Positions 43,205-54,299 are shown, counted from the first letter of the stretch. The stretch is DNA of 64,000 nt from Nereocystis luetkeana (GCA_031213475.1 JARUPZ010000010.1:7604776-7668775), one strand, 5' to 3'. Notes: generated from the sequence alone by a model not told the origin. Numbers and translations: made by a program.

Positions 43205-45586
43205 TCATGACGATGATGGCCATAACCAGGCTTCAGTCTGTTGGGCAGACCGCCTCCCCTCCCCCCCCCCGCCATCCCCCCTCGTCCCCCTTTCGCCCCC
43301 CCCCTCTTCCCTGCCATTCTGCACACTCGCGTTGGCGTCAACGGCTGTGGTCGTGGTTGCAGCTATTCTATGCCGTTCTGCCGATGCCTCCTTCTCATCT
43401 GTATGCCATTTCCGCATGAAGGCCTCCGCCCCTTCCTCGACCCGTCGGAACCATCTGCAGGCTTTCTGTGCTGCCTCGCGCCACCCTTCGAGCTTGATGC
43501 CGAACTCCTTGAGGTCCTCCTCAAGGTACCTCATCCAGTCCCACTCCTGTCCTCCGGAGTAACCCTTACCCCCAACCATCTCCCCAAACATCACCCTCTT
43601 CGGCAGACGCTCCTCTCCCATTCGTGTCACAAAGCCCGCAAACAAGAGCCTACGTCTGCGTACCGTCGTCTCAACGCTTTCAGATGTTGTCCTGAGAAGC
43701 GCGCTAGCATAGGATAGAATGTGGTCTTCGCGCTTTCGTTTTCGCCACCCGATGCATCGGAGGAGCATCTTGTGGTGGACCTCCCGTAGCCTACCGTAAT
43801 CAGTCTTGCTCGGGCTCCAAGTAACGCAACCGTAGAGCAACGTTTCGATCACCTCGGCTCTCAGCATTCGCACCTTCAGGCGTAGGCGCACACCCGGGCG
43901 GTCATAAATTTCCATCTTATACCGTCCGAAGCATGCCCATGCCCTCTGGAGTCGACGCGTTACCTCGACACTTCTGCCCGTCCAATCTGCGCTGATAGCC
44001 CCACCCAGATACACAAACTCGGTCGTTTGTTTGTACACTTGGCCGGAGGCGGTGACGGTGAACGGCACGTTCCCCCCATCTTTCGTTTGCAGACACGTTA
44101 TCTCCGTCTTGGCCTCCGAGACCGTCAGGCCGAAAGCGGCACATGCAGACACGATCACCGTCATCATCCTCTCCAGGCCGTTGGGTGACCTCGATACTAT
44201 GCCTGCATCGTCGGCATAGAGCATAGCCCACAGTGTCTGGGCCTCTTTATCATTCCCCTGTCCGTCGGCGTGCCCGACCCGTGCCTTCCCCCTCTTCTTT
44301 TTCTTCTTCTCCTGCTTTTGTTGGAGTTGCACCAAGCTGTCCGTGATGGCTTTATCAGCAGCGAAACGTTTCTCCGCCACACGCAGCACCGCTGTGAAAA
44401 ACATGTTGAACAACAATGGTGCGAGCACACACCCTTGCCGTAGGCCCTGTTTCACGTCGAACATATCTGAGCACTCGCCGTCATCCAGCCGCACGCATGC
44501 TCGCATGCCGTCGTGGAATTGGCGGATAACGGTGAGCATTCTAGGTGGCACCCCAAAGCGAGCCAAGACAACCCACAGGAGGGTTCGGTCGACGGAGTCA
44601 TAGGCTTTGGTGAGGTCGACAAAGCACATGAAGAGCGGAGTGTCCTTCTTCCTTGCCAATTCCTGCAAGCGTCGCACCACGAACATCATGTCGACCGTCG
44701 ATCGTTCGGGCCTAAAGCCACACTGCTCCTCCGGCAGGATGCCTTCCCGTTCGCAATAGTCGCTGAGTCGGCGCGCGATGACTTTGAGGAGCACTTTGCC
44801 GGCATGCGCGACTAGGGAAATGCCACGATAGTTACCACACTCCGTCCTGTCTTTCTTCTTGTGCAGCACCTTAATCGTTGCATCCTTCCATTGCTGCGGC
44901 ACGACCCCTCCCCTCCACACAGCGACGATAATCTCGTAGAAGCTTCCCAAGGTGTCCGAGTCTCCCTCGTCGGCCAGGACCTTCAGAAGTTCAGCTGGGA
45001 GATCATCAGGCCCAACCGCCTTGCGGTTCGCCATCGCCCTGATCGCGTCTTCCACCTCGTATCTAGACGCGACGTCGTCCAGCGGACTGCACGAGGGCCA
45101 GACCTTGAGCTCATCGACGATAGTCGGGTCGAGGGTCGATGACCTTGTGTTTAGCAGCTTATGGAACCACCTTACCCATCGTTCCCGGATGAGGCCTATG
45201 TCTCGTAGTAATCTACCTTCCTCGTCCCTGATGTACTGCGAATGGAAAGTCCTCTTTCCTTCCACATTCATCCCCTTAAGGTGCTTGTAGAACCCAAACT
45301 GATCACCTTCTTGGATACGCCTTTCGAGTTGACGGACGTATTCCTCGAAGAACTTCTACACTCCGTCCGTCCTCGCACGTTTGAGCTGTTTAGTGGCAAT
45401 CTTCACAGCTTTTCGCAGATTTTTGTCTTCCGGGTTAGCACGTAGTTGCGTCCTCGCATTTTCCTTCTCCTGCCATCGTGAGTGCACCTCTGCTTTTACC
45501 TCTTCGGGCGTACACCAGCCCAGCGGCCCTTGTTTTCGACTGGTATGAGGTGCTAGTTTAGCAGCAGTCGACAGCACGGTCTGCAC
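43205..45586 (-). pseudogene. LINE reverse transcriptase, one in-frame stop
   Basis: The 688-codon part starting at 45271 has RT motifs in order: [60 protein letters not shown] (residues 217-229), [15 protein letters not shown] and YADD (residues 352-355). A lysine/glutamine-rich loop of about 40 residues is inserted before YADD. The C-terminal part carries [20 protein letters not shown] and a conserved [18 protein letters not shown] segment. Upstream, the same frame continues to 45586 (LSTAAKLAPHTSRKQGPLGW) but is broken by one TAG at 45356-45358. Catalytic residues are intact; the stop may be a recent mutation. Confidence 0.85.
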
Positions 45587-46716
45587 TAGAGCAGTTGCCT
45601 TATCATCGACACTCCCAATTGTACCAGGCGGTGGGGGGTAAGTTTGGTTATCTCCCTATTGAGGTCCGCTCGGAGACCGGGGTCTGCCATCAACCGTTGT
45701 AGATTAATAGCTCGTTTTCCGCTGCCTGCTTTTACCCTCCGATTCGGCGCGAACCGACCCAAGAGGCGAATATTGCAGACCACGAGGTTGTGGTCAGATT
45801 CATGCCGATCCTCTGGGGGTTTCCGTACTGTCATGTTGCGGACCAGGCGTCGATCAACTTGCCGAGTAAGGATGTAGTCTAGCCTACACTGACCCTTCCC
45901 GGAGTTTGGAGATTGGAAAGTGTACGACACTCCGCGAGTAGGTGTGGCAAAGAACGTGTTGAGGAGCGCAAGCCTGTTGTCATCTGCGAGGAGGAGTAGT
46001 CGCTCTCCGTTGTTGTTCAATTCATCGCGCCCGTATTTACCCATCACCTTACTGCCGGCACATCCGCTCTCTCGCTTGCCGGTGCGAGCATTTGCATCCA
46101 AGAGTACAAGTAGGTGATCCCCACTTGGGACCCCCGAGACGACTTTGTTCAGTTCGTTCCAGAAGTGATCTTTCTCGCGAACGGGTGCATCCAGTATCGG
46201 CGCATAGCCGACAACAAAAGAAACAGCATTTGATTTGCCCTCAAGTTGAATGCGAACTTTCATCAGTCTGGCACTAACGCACTCCACCTCGAGACCATCC
46301 TTGCCCACACCTGCCACAATAGACTCCCTGACAGCTAGTCCTACACCATGGGTGCCCTTCCTCTCGTATTTGCTGCCGTCTGCTCCAGAGCAAAAAATCG
46401 TGGATCCAGCTGCTGTGAACGTGCTATGCCCGTCTCGCCTAGTCTCTTGGAGACCTACGACATCGCATCCTAGTTCCTGGCATACCTTCATGATGACCTC
46501 GCTGTGGCCGATGCCATTTTTGCCGTTGAAGGCGAGTGTGCGAACATTGAACGTGCCCACGACGAGTTCCCCAGCTCTGTACCTAGCCCTAGCATCTGAG
46601 CGTAACCTTCGAGCTTCTCTGCGACCTTTCCGACCTTGCCTCCTCTTCTTCCGTGCAGCGTGTTTTTTCTCCTCTACCCTCCGCTTTTCCCAGGCGGTGG
46701 GTTTCTTCCGTTCCAT
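45586..46716 (-). CDS. LINE apurinic-type endonuclease domain
   Basis: The endonuclease/exonuclease/phosphatase fold is shown by GTFNVRTL, GLQETRRDG, VVGYAP, LLVLLDANARTG, CRLDYILTR and ESDHNLVV, covering the expected Asn, Glu, Asp-x-Asn, Asp and SDH catalytic positions. A highly basic N-terminus starts at MERKKPTAWEKRRVEEKKH (ATG at 46716). The frame is open up to 47139, but that upstream part looks non-coding. Near 45635 the frame slips by one base in a C-rich run, and the following segment (SVDDKATALVQTVLSTAAKL) is open in the RT frame. So one frameshift separates the endonuclease from the RT. Confidence 0.8.
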   Translation of the reverse strand: MERKKPTAWEKRRVEEKKHAARKKRRQGRKGRREARRLRSDARARYRAGELVVGTFNVRTLAFNGKNGIGHSEVIMKVCQELGCDVVGLQETRRDGHSTFTAAGSTIFCSGADGSKYERKGTHGVGLAVRESIVAGVGKDGLEVECVSARLMKVRIQLEGKSNAVSFVVGYAPILDAPVREKDHFWNELNKVVSGVPSGDHLLVLLDANARTGKRESGCAGSKVMGKYGRDELNNNGERLLLLADDNRLALLNTFFATPTRGVSYTFQSPNSGKGQCRLDYILTRQVDRRLVRNMTVRKPPEDRHESDHNLVVCNIRLLGRFAPNRRVKAGSGKRAINLQRLMADPGLRADLNREITKLTPHRLVQLGVSMIRQLL

Positions 46717-47139
46717 GTTTTTTCGCCCGGCCCGGTTCGTGCCGAGGTTCCGACGTGCTGGGGGCAGCAATCCCAACGCGCCTCGACGCCCATCATCTCC
46801 TAGATGACGTCGAATGGGGTATACATACGTAACTCTTGCAACTCTTGCAGCTCGCTCAGACCTATGCCAATGGGAACGCGAAGTTGAAAAGTTTTTTTTC
46901 AAATATATGGCTTTAAAAAAATAGCCGAATTTTTTCTCGTACCGCCGCTGTGGGGAAAAAAGAGAAAAATGTTTGATTTTTTCTTTTTTTTCCCCCAATG
47001 GCTGCAGGCGGCGCAATTTGTGTTTTTCTGGTGGCAAATTGTCAACACGGTGATCGAAACCAGCTCGTGCGACCATCGACCCTCGATCTCGACATAGACT
47101 CAGCCCACGGCCAACCCACTCGGTATCTGGCAAGCCCAA

Positions 47140-47686
47140 CGAGTATAGATGACGGCCTCGAAGATATCAGGCGGATCCATGATCTAGGGGGCGAGAGCTT
47201 GCCGGCGGCGTCGTACGGTATCCTCCCAAACCTGAAAAAAAGACTATTTTTGCCATTCGAGACGGATGGAGAAGTTTTACTTCTTTTGTTTTGCGCAAAC
47301 CAGCGGCCAAATGTTCTTTTATCACACGCCTGGTCAGCTCCCGCCACATGACACCGGCCATGGTGTGAAGACGATGACCCTAGGGTGGGTCGGAGCCCCT
47401 AACGAGCGCACTCCGTTCAGAATTCGTGACGCAATCGTTGATTTTGTTGATCGATGTCTGTCGAGGACTCGGAATCTCGCCGCTTCGAACCAAAGATCGG
47501 CCTGAGTCAGATTTGCTTTTTTCGGGCTTTTCCAAAAGTTAGGAACTTTTTTTTTTTTTTAGGTGGCCCATAGGAAGCGTGTTCTGAATTTTTTTGGCGG
47601 GTATCTTTGAAATTTAAACTTTTTATTGCAACTTCGCTGTACCATTGGCATAGGTCTCAGCCAGTGCGGATTCGATACAGGATACA
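47140..47686. other. Unassigned, possibly LINE 5' region
   Basis: No recognised domain. It contains several T-rich runs. It may hold the LINE 5' untranslated region or older insertions. Confidence 0.4.
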
Positions 47687-48936
47687 GTTCCCCTCGTTGC
47701 CTCGGCAAGGAATGCTGCGAGGCATGCCCTATCAGGCTTATAGCGAGTGGGGTAGGTCTTTCTGGCGGGTGTAAGGCCGGACTCACCCTCAAGGAGTGAT
47801 ACCTTCTTGCTGCTGCCTGTGGCCGCGAGGCTCAAGCGGCAGTAGAGTTGTTGGGTCGTACGTGGTGCGTCAGGCACGGAGACCTACGATTCGCGCGTCT
47901 TTTTTAGGCAGCTGCGGCAGAGCAGCAATGCTCAATCGGGGTGTCCGTACGCGGAGGCAGGCGCCACCACAGGCCACACTACGGCACAGTCTATTGCGCC
48001 GGTAGGAGGCTGGATTCGACGACGAGGGAGGAGGGAGACTGAGCGTCGACGTGCGGGGAAGAGACGGACTGACCTCCCCCTGCGCGAGAATTTTTATTTT
48101 TCAGATCAGAACCGCAAGTGCGAGGAGCATTTTGTTTTTCAGGATGACGGAGAAAGGAAATCGACTGGAAGGGAATGGCAACGAGTGCACGCGCAAAGGA
48201 GCGGGTGTATTGGGCCAAGGCGACGAGGCGGCCATGAAGAGCGGCAGGAAGACGGTGCACGGAGACCCATGATCTGCGCGCACACCATCATCACGAGAGA
48301 AGCGGTCATAGTTTGTTTTTTCCTGGTATTGTTTTTCCCGAGGCAGAATAGTATCTACCGGTACTTGTTATTAACGTCGTCACTGCTGGTCTTTGTAGTT
48401 TAACGAGTTGTATACCCTTCATGGGGAATAACCTACGCAATTATCAGGGGCGTGGTACCATAACTGCTGTGCTGCACCTTTTTGTGTTAGACAATCCAGG
48501 AAGAGATAGCGATCGTTGATATTCGTGTGGTAGTAAGGTTCGATTGCTCCTTTTTTCACTGCATATCCGCGAGTCTTCACTCTGACAGCACTCCAGATAG
48601 CAGGCAGGTGTGTTCTTCTTTCGTTTTCACGACTACCGTGCGTTTCGTGCGGTGCAGGCAGCACTACAGACAGCATCCGCTGTAGTCAGCAGCCACGAGT
48701 TGGTTAGTGGTGGGAACGGGGGTACTCTATGTTATAGTTGAGAGGATATCCCCGTGGCCATGTTAGTTCAGTTTGCACTTTGGTTTTAGCTCGTGTGCGC
48801 TTTCTTCGTCTCGTGTATTTTGAGGCAGCCGAATTTTCGTTTTTTTTCGTTTTTCGGATCTTCCTATTAATAGGGCTCCAGCACCTTTTGTGTGACCACG
48901 GACTCCTTCGTCAGAGAGTTAATGTGAGAACAACAA

Positions 48937-48975
<39 letters not shown>
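47687..48975 (+). mobile_element. 1.25-kb retroposon with (AAC)n/(AGC)n tail, copy 2
   Basis: Near-identical inverted counterpart of 20118-21391, with the same 5' start (GTTCCCCTCG). It ends GACCACGGACTCC...GTTAATGTGAGAAC, then (AAC)4 and a run of CAG triplets up to 48974. Poly-Leu or poly-Cys frames over the tail are artefacts. It is inserted in the helicase intron, ending 78 bases from the 5' splice site. Confidence 0.8.
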
Positions 48976-49053
48976 GTACCCATCAGCCCGTAAGTGGTTC
49001 CAGTGGGGCCTATATCCCCCATGGTACTGGCAGACCGTAATCTCATCACTCAC

Positions 49054-49434
49054 CTCATCGAACACCACCACCCGGAACATCTGCCACTGCAAGCGGAACG
49101 AGCCTGAGCCCTCCCCGGCTGCATCACGCTGGGCGATCCTGAAAGCATCAGGGGTTGAAACCAACACGTCGAACGACGGGGGCATCGATACGCCACCCCC
49201 GTACTTCGCAACGTTTAGGCCCGTCCACCTGTGCAGTGCCTCCGCCTGCTGACCGACCAAGAGGCACGTCGGGACCAGGAAGAGAGCTGGGGGGCCAATT
49301 CGCTTGATCACCTCGGCTGCGATAAGGGTTTTGCCAGACCCCGTGGGTAGCACCACGATGGTGTTCGCCTCCCCGCATCTTCGTGCAATGCGAAGCTGGT
49401 AGTCGCGGAGCCTCGCGGGAGCTGCGGCGTGCAT
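49054..49434 (-). CDS. Dicer/RIG-I-type helicase, exon 1 (N-terminal part)
   Basis: 127 codons from ATG at 49434. The start MHAAAPARLRDYQLRIAR matches the usual N-terminal R-x-YQ of Dicer-family helicases. Motif I TIVVLPTGSGKTLIAAEVI, motif Ia LFLVPTCLLVGQQAEAL, VLVSTPDAF and motif II VVVFDE follow. The exon stops at GAG|GTGAGT, cutting between DE and the VHH supplied by the exon at 37764. The two exons together give about 719 residues. The ATG fits the family start well, but an upstream untranslated or coding exon is not excluded. Confidence 0.8.
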
Positions 49435-51059
49435 CCTGTCCGAGGGGCCAGGAGGCTGTTACTCCGCAAGGTAGGCTGTTGTTGGCTGTTGGTGCAACCT
49501 TGATTTTTGGACGTTGACGTTGATTTTTCTGATGCGGGATGCAGCGGACGAGCCTGCAGTAGGTGCTGGCAGATAGGTTCAGGGTGAACCCGGGTAAAAG
49601 GCGGCGGACTCGCGAGCCTTCCACGAGTAAAGGCTCGTACCTAGAAGAGGATCGAAAATCCCAAAAGAGAGACGCCGCGAACGAGTGTCATCCTGTTTCA
49701 TTTTTGGTTTTTCGTTTTGGTCGTTCAGGTGCTCTACTCTGTATGAAGGGGGTCTATGATAGGGAGGAGGGGGGACAACAACGAAACTTGGTGGATAACC
49801 CTGAATCTGTCTGGTCCGAGCGCTCTTTTGCTCGTGCTCTGTCTTGCCTGGAAAAGCGACCGACGACACAAACAGTGCCCACCACCACCGAATCGCACTA
49901 TGCCGAAGCGAAAAGTGAAAGAGGTATGCATGGCTGACAGCGTTCTGGACAAGGTTTTCGCTATACTGCTGTATACTGACGATAGATAGACCGAGCAAGA
50001 CATACATTTGATCCTGCCATGCATGATAAATACCAGTATCTACCAGTAGGTTGCTGTGCCCTCTGGCCAGAGGGCAGGGCGACACCGGCGATCAGGATTG
50101 TAATGGCGGGTATCGCTCCACTGGTGAGAACTGACTGCAACACGCTACTGCTGCACGCTACTGCTGTGTTGTTATCTCCACGCTTAACGCCCCCTGCTGC
50201 ACGTCGAGTGTCCATACCTCCTGCCATATTGTTCGCTGTAATAAGGGTTGGGGTTGGCACAATTTCAAATATCAACCTGCTTTTGAAAAAGCACTTCGAT
50301 CAGCCTCGATCATACAACAAGACAAATTCGCACAAAGTACCGGTATCTAACCCCAACACCCAACAGCAGACCAACAGCAGCAGTACTGGTACAAGGTACA
50401 GGTACTACTGCTGTACTCGTACACAAGGCTCCCCTCCGGGAGGTGCCTAGTGCCTAGGGGAGTGGCGCAATACTCGTACGAGTATACACCTGGTACACGT
50501 TATTAACACTACTACCTGGTAGTACAGTAGTAGCTGCACTGCTATGTCACGTACAGCAATATAGATATACAAGGCGCTTCGCTCCTCGGGCGGCCTACGC
50601 CGCCCGCTACGCTCGCTCTGGAAGGAAAAAGGTACATCAAGCTATGCGACGCGGCCAGGAGGTCGAAATTGAATATACCAGGTATGCAGCAGTATTTTAA
50701 TATTAATAGTAGTTTTTTATGATTGTTGTATTAATAGTTGCAAACTGGCGACCTGATAATGCCAAGAGTCCCGCCGCCATGCGTCAGGAGAAAACAGCTC
50801 GGACGCCGCATACTCTTTCATCGCGTCTCGAGGCACACACGACGCCTAGCCACGAAAACAGCGACCGCGCTCCTCGCAACCCCCCCTCTACCCGCCAGCA
50901 TCCGCTGACACCCGCGACGACGCCGGGCCCTCCCGCGGGGCGGTGCTCCGACCACACGCACGCACACGATACAAGAAAAAAGGAATAAACAACTGCAAGT
51001 GCAAAAGAAACTTCAACGAGCCGGTGAAAAAAACAGGGCTTTTCGCGGGTGAGGTCAAA
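49435..51059. other. No gene; region upstream of the helicase
   Basis: The helicase promoter should lie in the first few hundred bases, but I see no defined element. Further on are TACCTGGTA motifs near 50489 and 50512, TACCAGGTA near 50687, and a hairpin GGGCGGCCTACGCCGCCC near 50599. No coding domain recognised. Confidence 0.45.
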
Positions 51060-53075
51060 CCTCACGGGTCGGGTCGGGTCAGACCCGCGATTTTTTTGAG
51101 GTGTGTTGACCTGACCCGACCCGACCCGCGAGATTTTGAAATCCTCTTGACCCGACCGGACCCGACCCGCGAGATTTAAAAACCCCTTGTCCCGACCCGA
51201 CCCGACCCGTGAGATTTCAAAACCCGTTGACCCGACCCGACCCGACCCGCGAGGTTTTTAACACTTCCTGACCCGACCCGACCCGACCCGCCATTTTCCG
51301 ATTGACCCGTGGGACACGGGTTTCGCGCGGGTCGGGTCAACTGGACCCATGGCATATCTCACGGGTCAACGACGAAAGCTCACGGGTCCAAAGATATAAA
51401 CGTTGGTACGTTGGTCGGTTGGATGGTTCTTGGTCTCTTGTGCTTTTCCTAAAATGTCGTACGTTTGTGTTTGTTTTTTTCGTTTTTTGTTTTTTTTTGG
51501 AGCATTGTGTGGTGTGCGCTTCAAAAAAGACCGTGATGATGAGATAGATCATGACGTGGAGAAAGGCACGCACCCGCACTCTGCCGGGCGGATACCTCCC
51601 GGCCCCTGGGTCGACCCTATACCTCTGACCCGATGGCCTTTGCTGGCGCCCCGGCGAGCGACCTAGCTGTGCAGCCTCCAGCAGCAAGCACTGAAGCGGT
51701 GGATCTGACAGCGGGGGCCACGATCCGCGAGGATCCGGGGCCTGCTGCTGCTACTGCTGCTGCTACTGCCGCGACGAGCGCGGGCTTCCTACACTGCTGT
51801 CATGTCTTGTCTTCATTGTTGCACCCTGCATGAGAGTGTGGCCGTTTTTGTTTGTGGAAATGGATGGACGTGAACATGAACACAATAATATACTTCTGTA
51901 CGGCTTCATCCGACCTGGGATTCGCGTGTGATTATTCTACACGCTATGATATATCCTCTCGGAGGTTTAGGTATCGGCACGAGAGAAGCCTTTGGGCGGG
52001 AAACGGCGAGTATTTTGTATTGTACAATGTCGGACCCGTGGGCCAGACCCGGGGGTCACAAAGGCGGCATTTCGGCAGGTAGCTGCACACGTAAAATACT
52101 GATTCGTGGGCCAGACCCGCGGGTCGGACGTACGGGTCAGCCGGAAAAAACTTCGCGGGTCATGATGACCTGACCCGCGAATGACCCGTATCTCACGGGT
52201 CATGGCCCAACCCGACCCGTGACATTTTTAACCCCTCCAGCTGACCCGACCCGACCCGAGAAATGTTTGAGGCATATTGACTTGACCCGACCCGACCCGC
52301 GAGATTTTGAAAGCCTCTTGACCCGACCCGACCCGACCCGTGAGATTTGAAAATCTCCTGACCCGACCCGACCCGACCCGACCCGCGAGATTTCAAAACT
52401 TCCTGACCCGGCCCGACCCGACCCGCCACCTTCCGTTTGACCCGTGAGACACGGGTTTCATGCGGGTCGGGTCACCTTAACCCGCGAGACCATTTATCTT
52501 GACCCGCAGGTTCGACCCGCGGATGTGGCCCATGGGTCGGGACTTCAAAAACCATTTAGTGTTCATTTCAGTGCCTCGCAGCGATATATAACCTGGCTGT
52601 AGTGGGTATAGATGGATGCGGGCATGCGTATACGAATTTGACGGTGTTTTAAGGTTTGAATGTGATACCAAAGGAGTATTATGGAGTATTGGTACGAGAG
52701 AAGCCGTTGGGTAAGAGAGCGGGAAATGATTCAAATGTTGGATCCGCGAGCCGAATGCGCGGGTCCGACCCGCGGGTCCGTAGAAAACAACACGCGGGTT
52801 ATGCTGGCCCGACCCGCGAGTGACCCGCTTCTCGCGGGTCGTGACCTGACCCGACCCGTGAGATTTTCATCACCTCTTGACCCGATCCGACCCGACCCGT
52901 GAGATTTGAAAAACTCTTGGCCCGACCTGACCCGACCCACGAGATTTGAAAACCTCTTGACCCGACCCGACCCGTGAGATTTTGAACACTTCCTGACCCG
53001 ACCCGACCCGACCCGTGACATTTTGAATACCACGTGACCCGACCCGTGGGTCGGGTTATGACCCGCGAAAAGCCC
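51060..53075. repeat. ACCCG minisatellite arrays with two core segments
   Basis: Arrays of about 45-50-base units, GACCCGACCCGACCCG then TGAGATTTTGAAAACCTCTT with variants, occupy 51060-51370, 52020-52540 and 52740-53075. Between them, related core segments appear at about 51850-52020 and 52560-52740 (GATGGATG..., GGTACGAGAGAAGCC-TTGGG). A third core-plus-array occurs at 61985-62760. This looks like a composite repeat element rather than simple expansion. The stretch 51371-51850 shows no gene. Confidence 0.8.
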
Positions 53076-53240
53076 TGCACAATTCTCTTCAAAGATACTA
53101 GTGGGTGGAAAATTATAATTTTTTCGACAGGATCTTTTGGGTGAGAGGAACAATATCTTCGTGGGTTGGTGCACAAAACAGCAGTGAGGCGATTTTTCCG
53201 TATCTTCCGCATTCGGATTCCTCGCGTGGCGGACTAGGAT

Positions 53241-54299
53241 ATGGAACGCTGGCAAGCTTCGGTCGGTCGGTCGTTTGGTCCAGACCAAGGCCGAGGGGCT
53301 GGTGGTGCGTCACGAGGTACTCATACACACGAGTACGAGTCTGGAGCTTCATCGATTCCTCGTACAGATTCAGAGGGTCGTCGTGTTTTCGGTGGAAATA
53401 ATGCCGTTTCAAAATGTATCCGCGAGACAAATGATTTCGACTACGACTACGACGCGATTAGGACAGCCGTCGTACGTGGCCTTTCTTCCCGAAGCAGAAA
53501 ACTACCCAAACTTACTGGTGGTCAGGTGGACGATATCCCTTTGTTCCTCGGTTCCCTTGCGAAGCTGGATGAATGGAGAGATTGTTACATTCGAGATATG
53601 ATGCCAGTATTTCTGCTGCAACGGCTATGCATGGTGGCAGGCTATACAGGTGAAATTTCTCGTATTTCCAATGACGACCTGCTGGACTGCCTGCATGCTG
53701 AGGCATATCGTGAGCGCGAGCTAGATGCTATCTCTGCGGAAGAATGGCTTAGGTCAATTGCTCGATCGGTTGATCCTGCGACTAACGCTGCTGATGTGGC
53801 ACGATTTGTCGAGACCCTATTTGACGATATGTGCAAGTTCGTTGCCGAGGTTGGAATAAGTGATTTTTTCATGGTTGGAGGAGATTTTCGAGGCGCCTGG
53901 AAATCAGCAACAGCACAACTTTTCACGAGAATATTCTTGGGTGCGATATCACCTGAAGTCTTCAGGCAAGCATGCACTTCACAGCTGCTTGTTAACCCTT
54001 TTAGAACCGCAGTCCCGTTTTGGGGACAAATCACTCAATTTTCAAGTAGTTTGTCCCCAAAACGGGACTGCGGTTCTAAAAGGGTTAACGACGAGCTATA
54101 TTCTCAACCAATGGATTTATTTTTGATGATAGAAAGAGAAGCAAAGGAGTGGCCGAGAGCACACCGGTTACTGGTACATATGCCTATGTCTACGGATAAC
54201 CATGACTACCCTTATTCTGGTAGTCGAGGCTACCAGCAAAGGTCTTCTGTGAGTACTCTAATAGGTATAATTTCTTCCCATCGAGTGGGGATGGAGTGA
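53241..54299 (+). CDS. Unrecognised ORF with an in-frame MITE
   Basis: The frame is open for 352 codons. The central part is protein-like: LPKLTGGQVDDIPLFLGSLA, MMPVFLLQRLCMVAGYTGE, SNDDLLDCLHAEAYRERELD and FVAEVGISDFFMVGGDF. I recognise no family; a retroelement gag-like or host protein are both possible. A 93-base insertion (MITE plus duplicated TTAA) at 53996-54088 adds 31 residues (PFRTAVPFWG...KRVN) without breaking the frame. Without it the frame would read TSQLLVNDELYSQPMDLFL. The start codon is uncertain because minisatellite lies just upstream. Confidence 0.45.
   Translation: MERWQASVGRSFGPDQGRGAGGASRGTHTHEYESGASSIPRTDSEGRRVFGGNNAVSKCIRETNDFDYDYDAIRTAVVRGLSSRSRKLPKLTGGQVDDIPLFLGSLAKLDEWRDCYIRDMMPVFLLQRLCMVAGYTGEISRISNDDLLDCLHAEAYRERELDAISAEEWLRSIARSVDPATNAADVARFVETLFDDMCKFVAEVGISDFFMVGGDFRGAWKSATAQLFTRIFLGAISPEVFRQACTSQLLVNPFRTAVPFWGQITQFSSSLSPKRDCGSKRVNDELYSQPMDLFLMIEREAKEWPRAHRLLVHMPMSTDNHDYPYSGSRGYQQRSSVSTLIGIISSHRVGME
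53996..54084. mobile_element. MITE family 3, perfect 89-bp piggyBac-like copy
   Basis: The 35-base inverted repeats (53996-54030 and 54050-54084) are perfect, starting CCCTTTTAGAACCGCAG. They are flanked by TTAA at 53992 and 54085. TTAA target duplication with CCC...GGG termini is characteristic of the piggyBac superfamily. The spacer is only 19 bases. Older copies are at 13301 and 37820. Perfect ends suggest recent insertion. Confidence 0.9.

Larger units (their letters stand above)
42733..47139 (-). mobile_element. Non-LTR retrotransposon (LINE), near-complete
   Basis: In order on the minus strand: an apurinic-type endonuclease, reverse transcriptase, C-terminal domain, a ~470-base 3' untranslated region, and an (AAC)n tail at 42734-42750. 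Element length is about 4 kb; the exact 5' end is not determined. The tail sequence GTTAATGTGAGAAC(AAC)n is shared with the truncated copy at 40824-41145 and with the 1.25-kb retroposons. It is inserted in sense orientation in the helicase intron. Confidence 0.85.
37765..49053 (-). other. ~11.3-kb helicase intron packed with repeats
   Basis: Bounded by GAG|GTGAGT at 49053 and ACAAG|GTG at 37765 on the minus strand. In transcript order it contains a 1.25-kb retroposon (opposite orientation), the LINE (same orientation), a SINE-2 copy, a SINE-1 copy, a 5'-truncated LINE, a tandem duplication, a diverged SINE-1, a TATCAC-element relative and a TTAA MITE. Additional small exons inside cannot be excluded, but none is needed to complete the helicase motifs. 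Confidence 0.75.

Noticed and set aside
45586-45880. Programmed frameshift in the LINE
   Set aside because: The slip lies near a C-run, but the two frames are already separated by a further in-frame stop, so simple decay is the easier explanation.
48919-49053. Poly-leucine C-terminus of the helicase N-terminal frame
   Set aside because: It is read-through past the GTGAGT donor into the CAG microsatellite of the retroposon; splicing to 37764 restores the DExH box.
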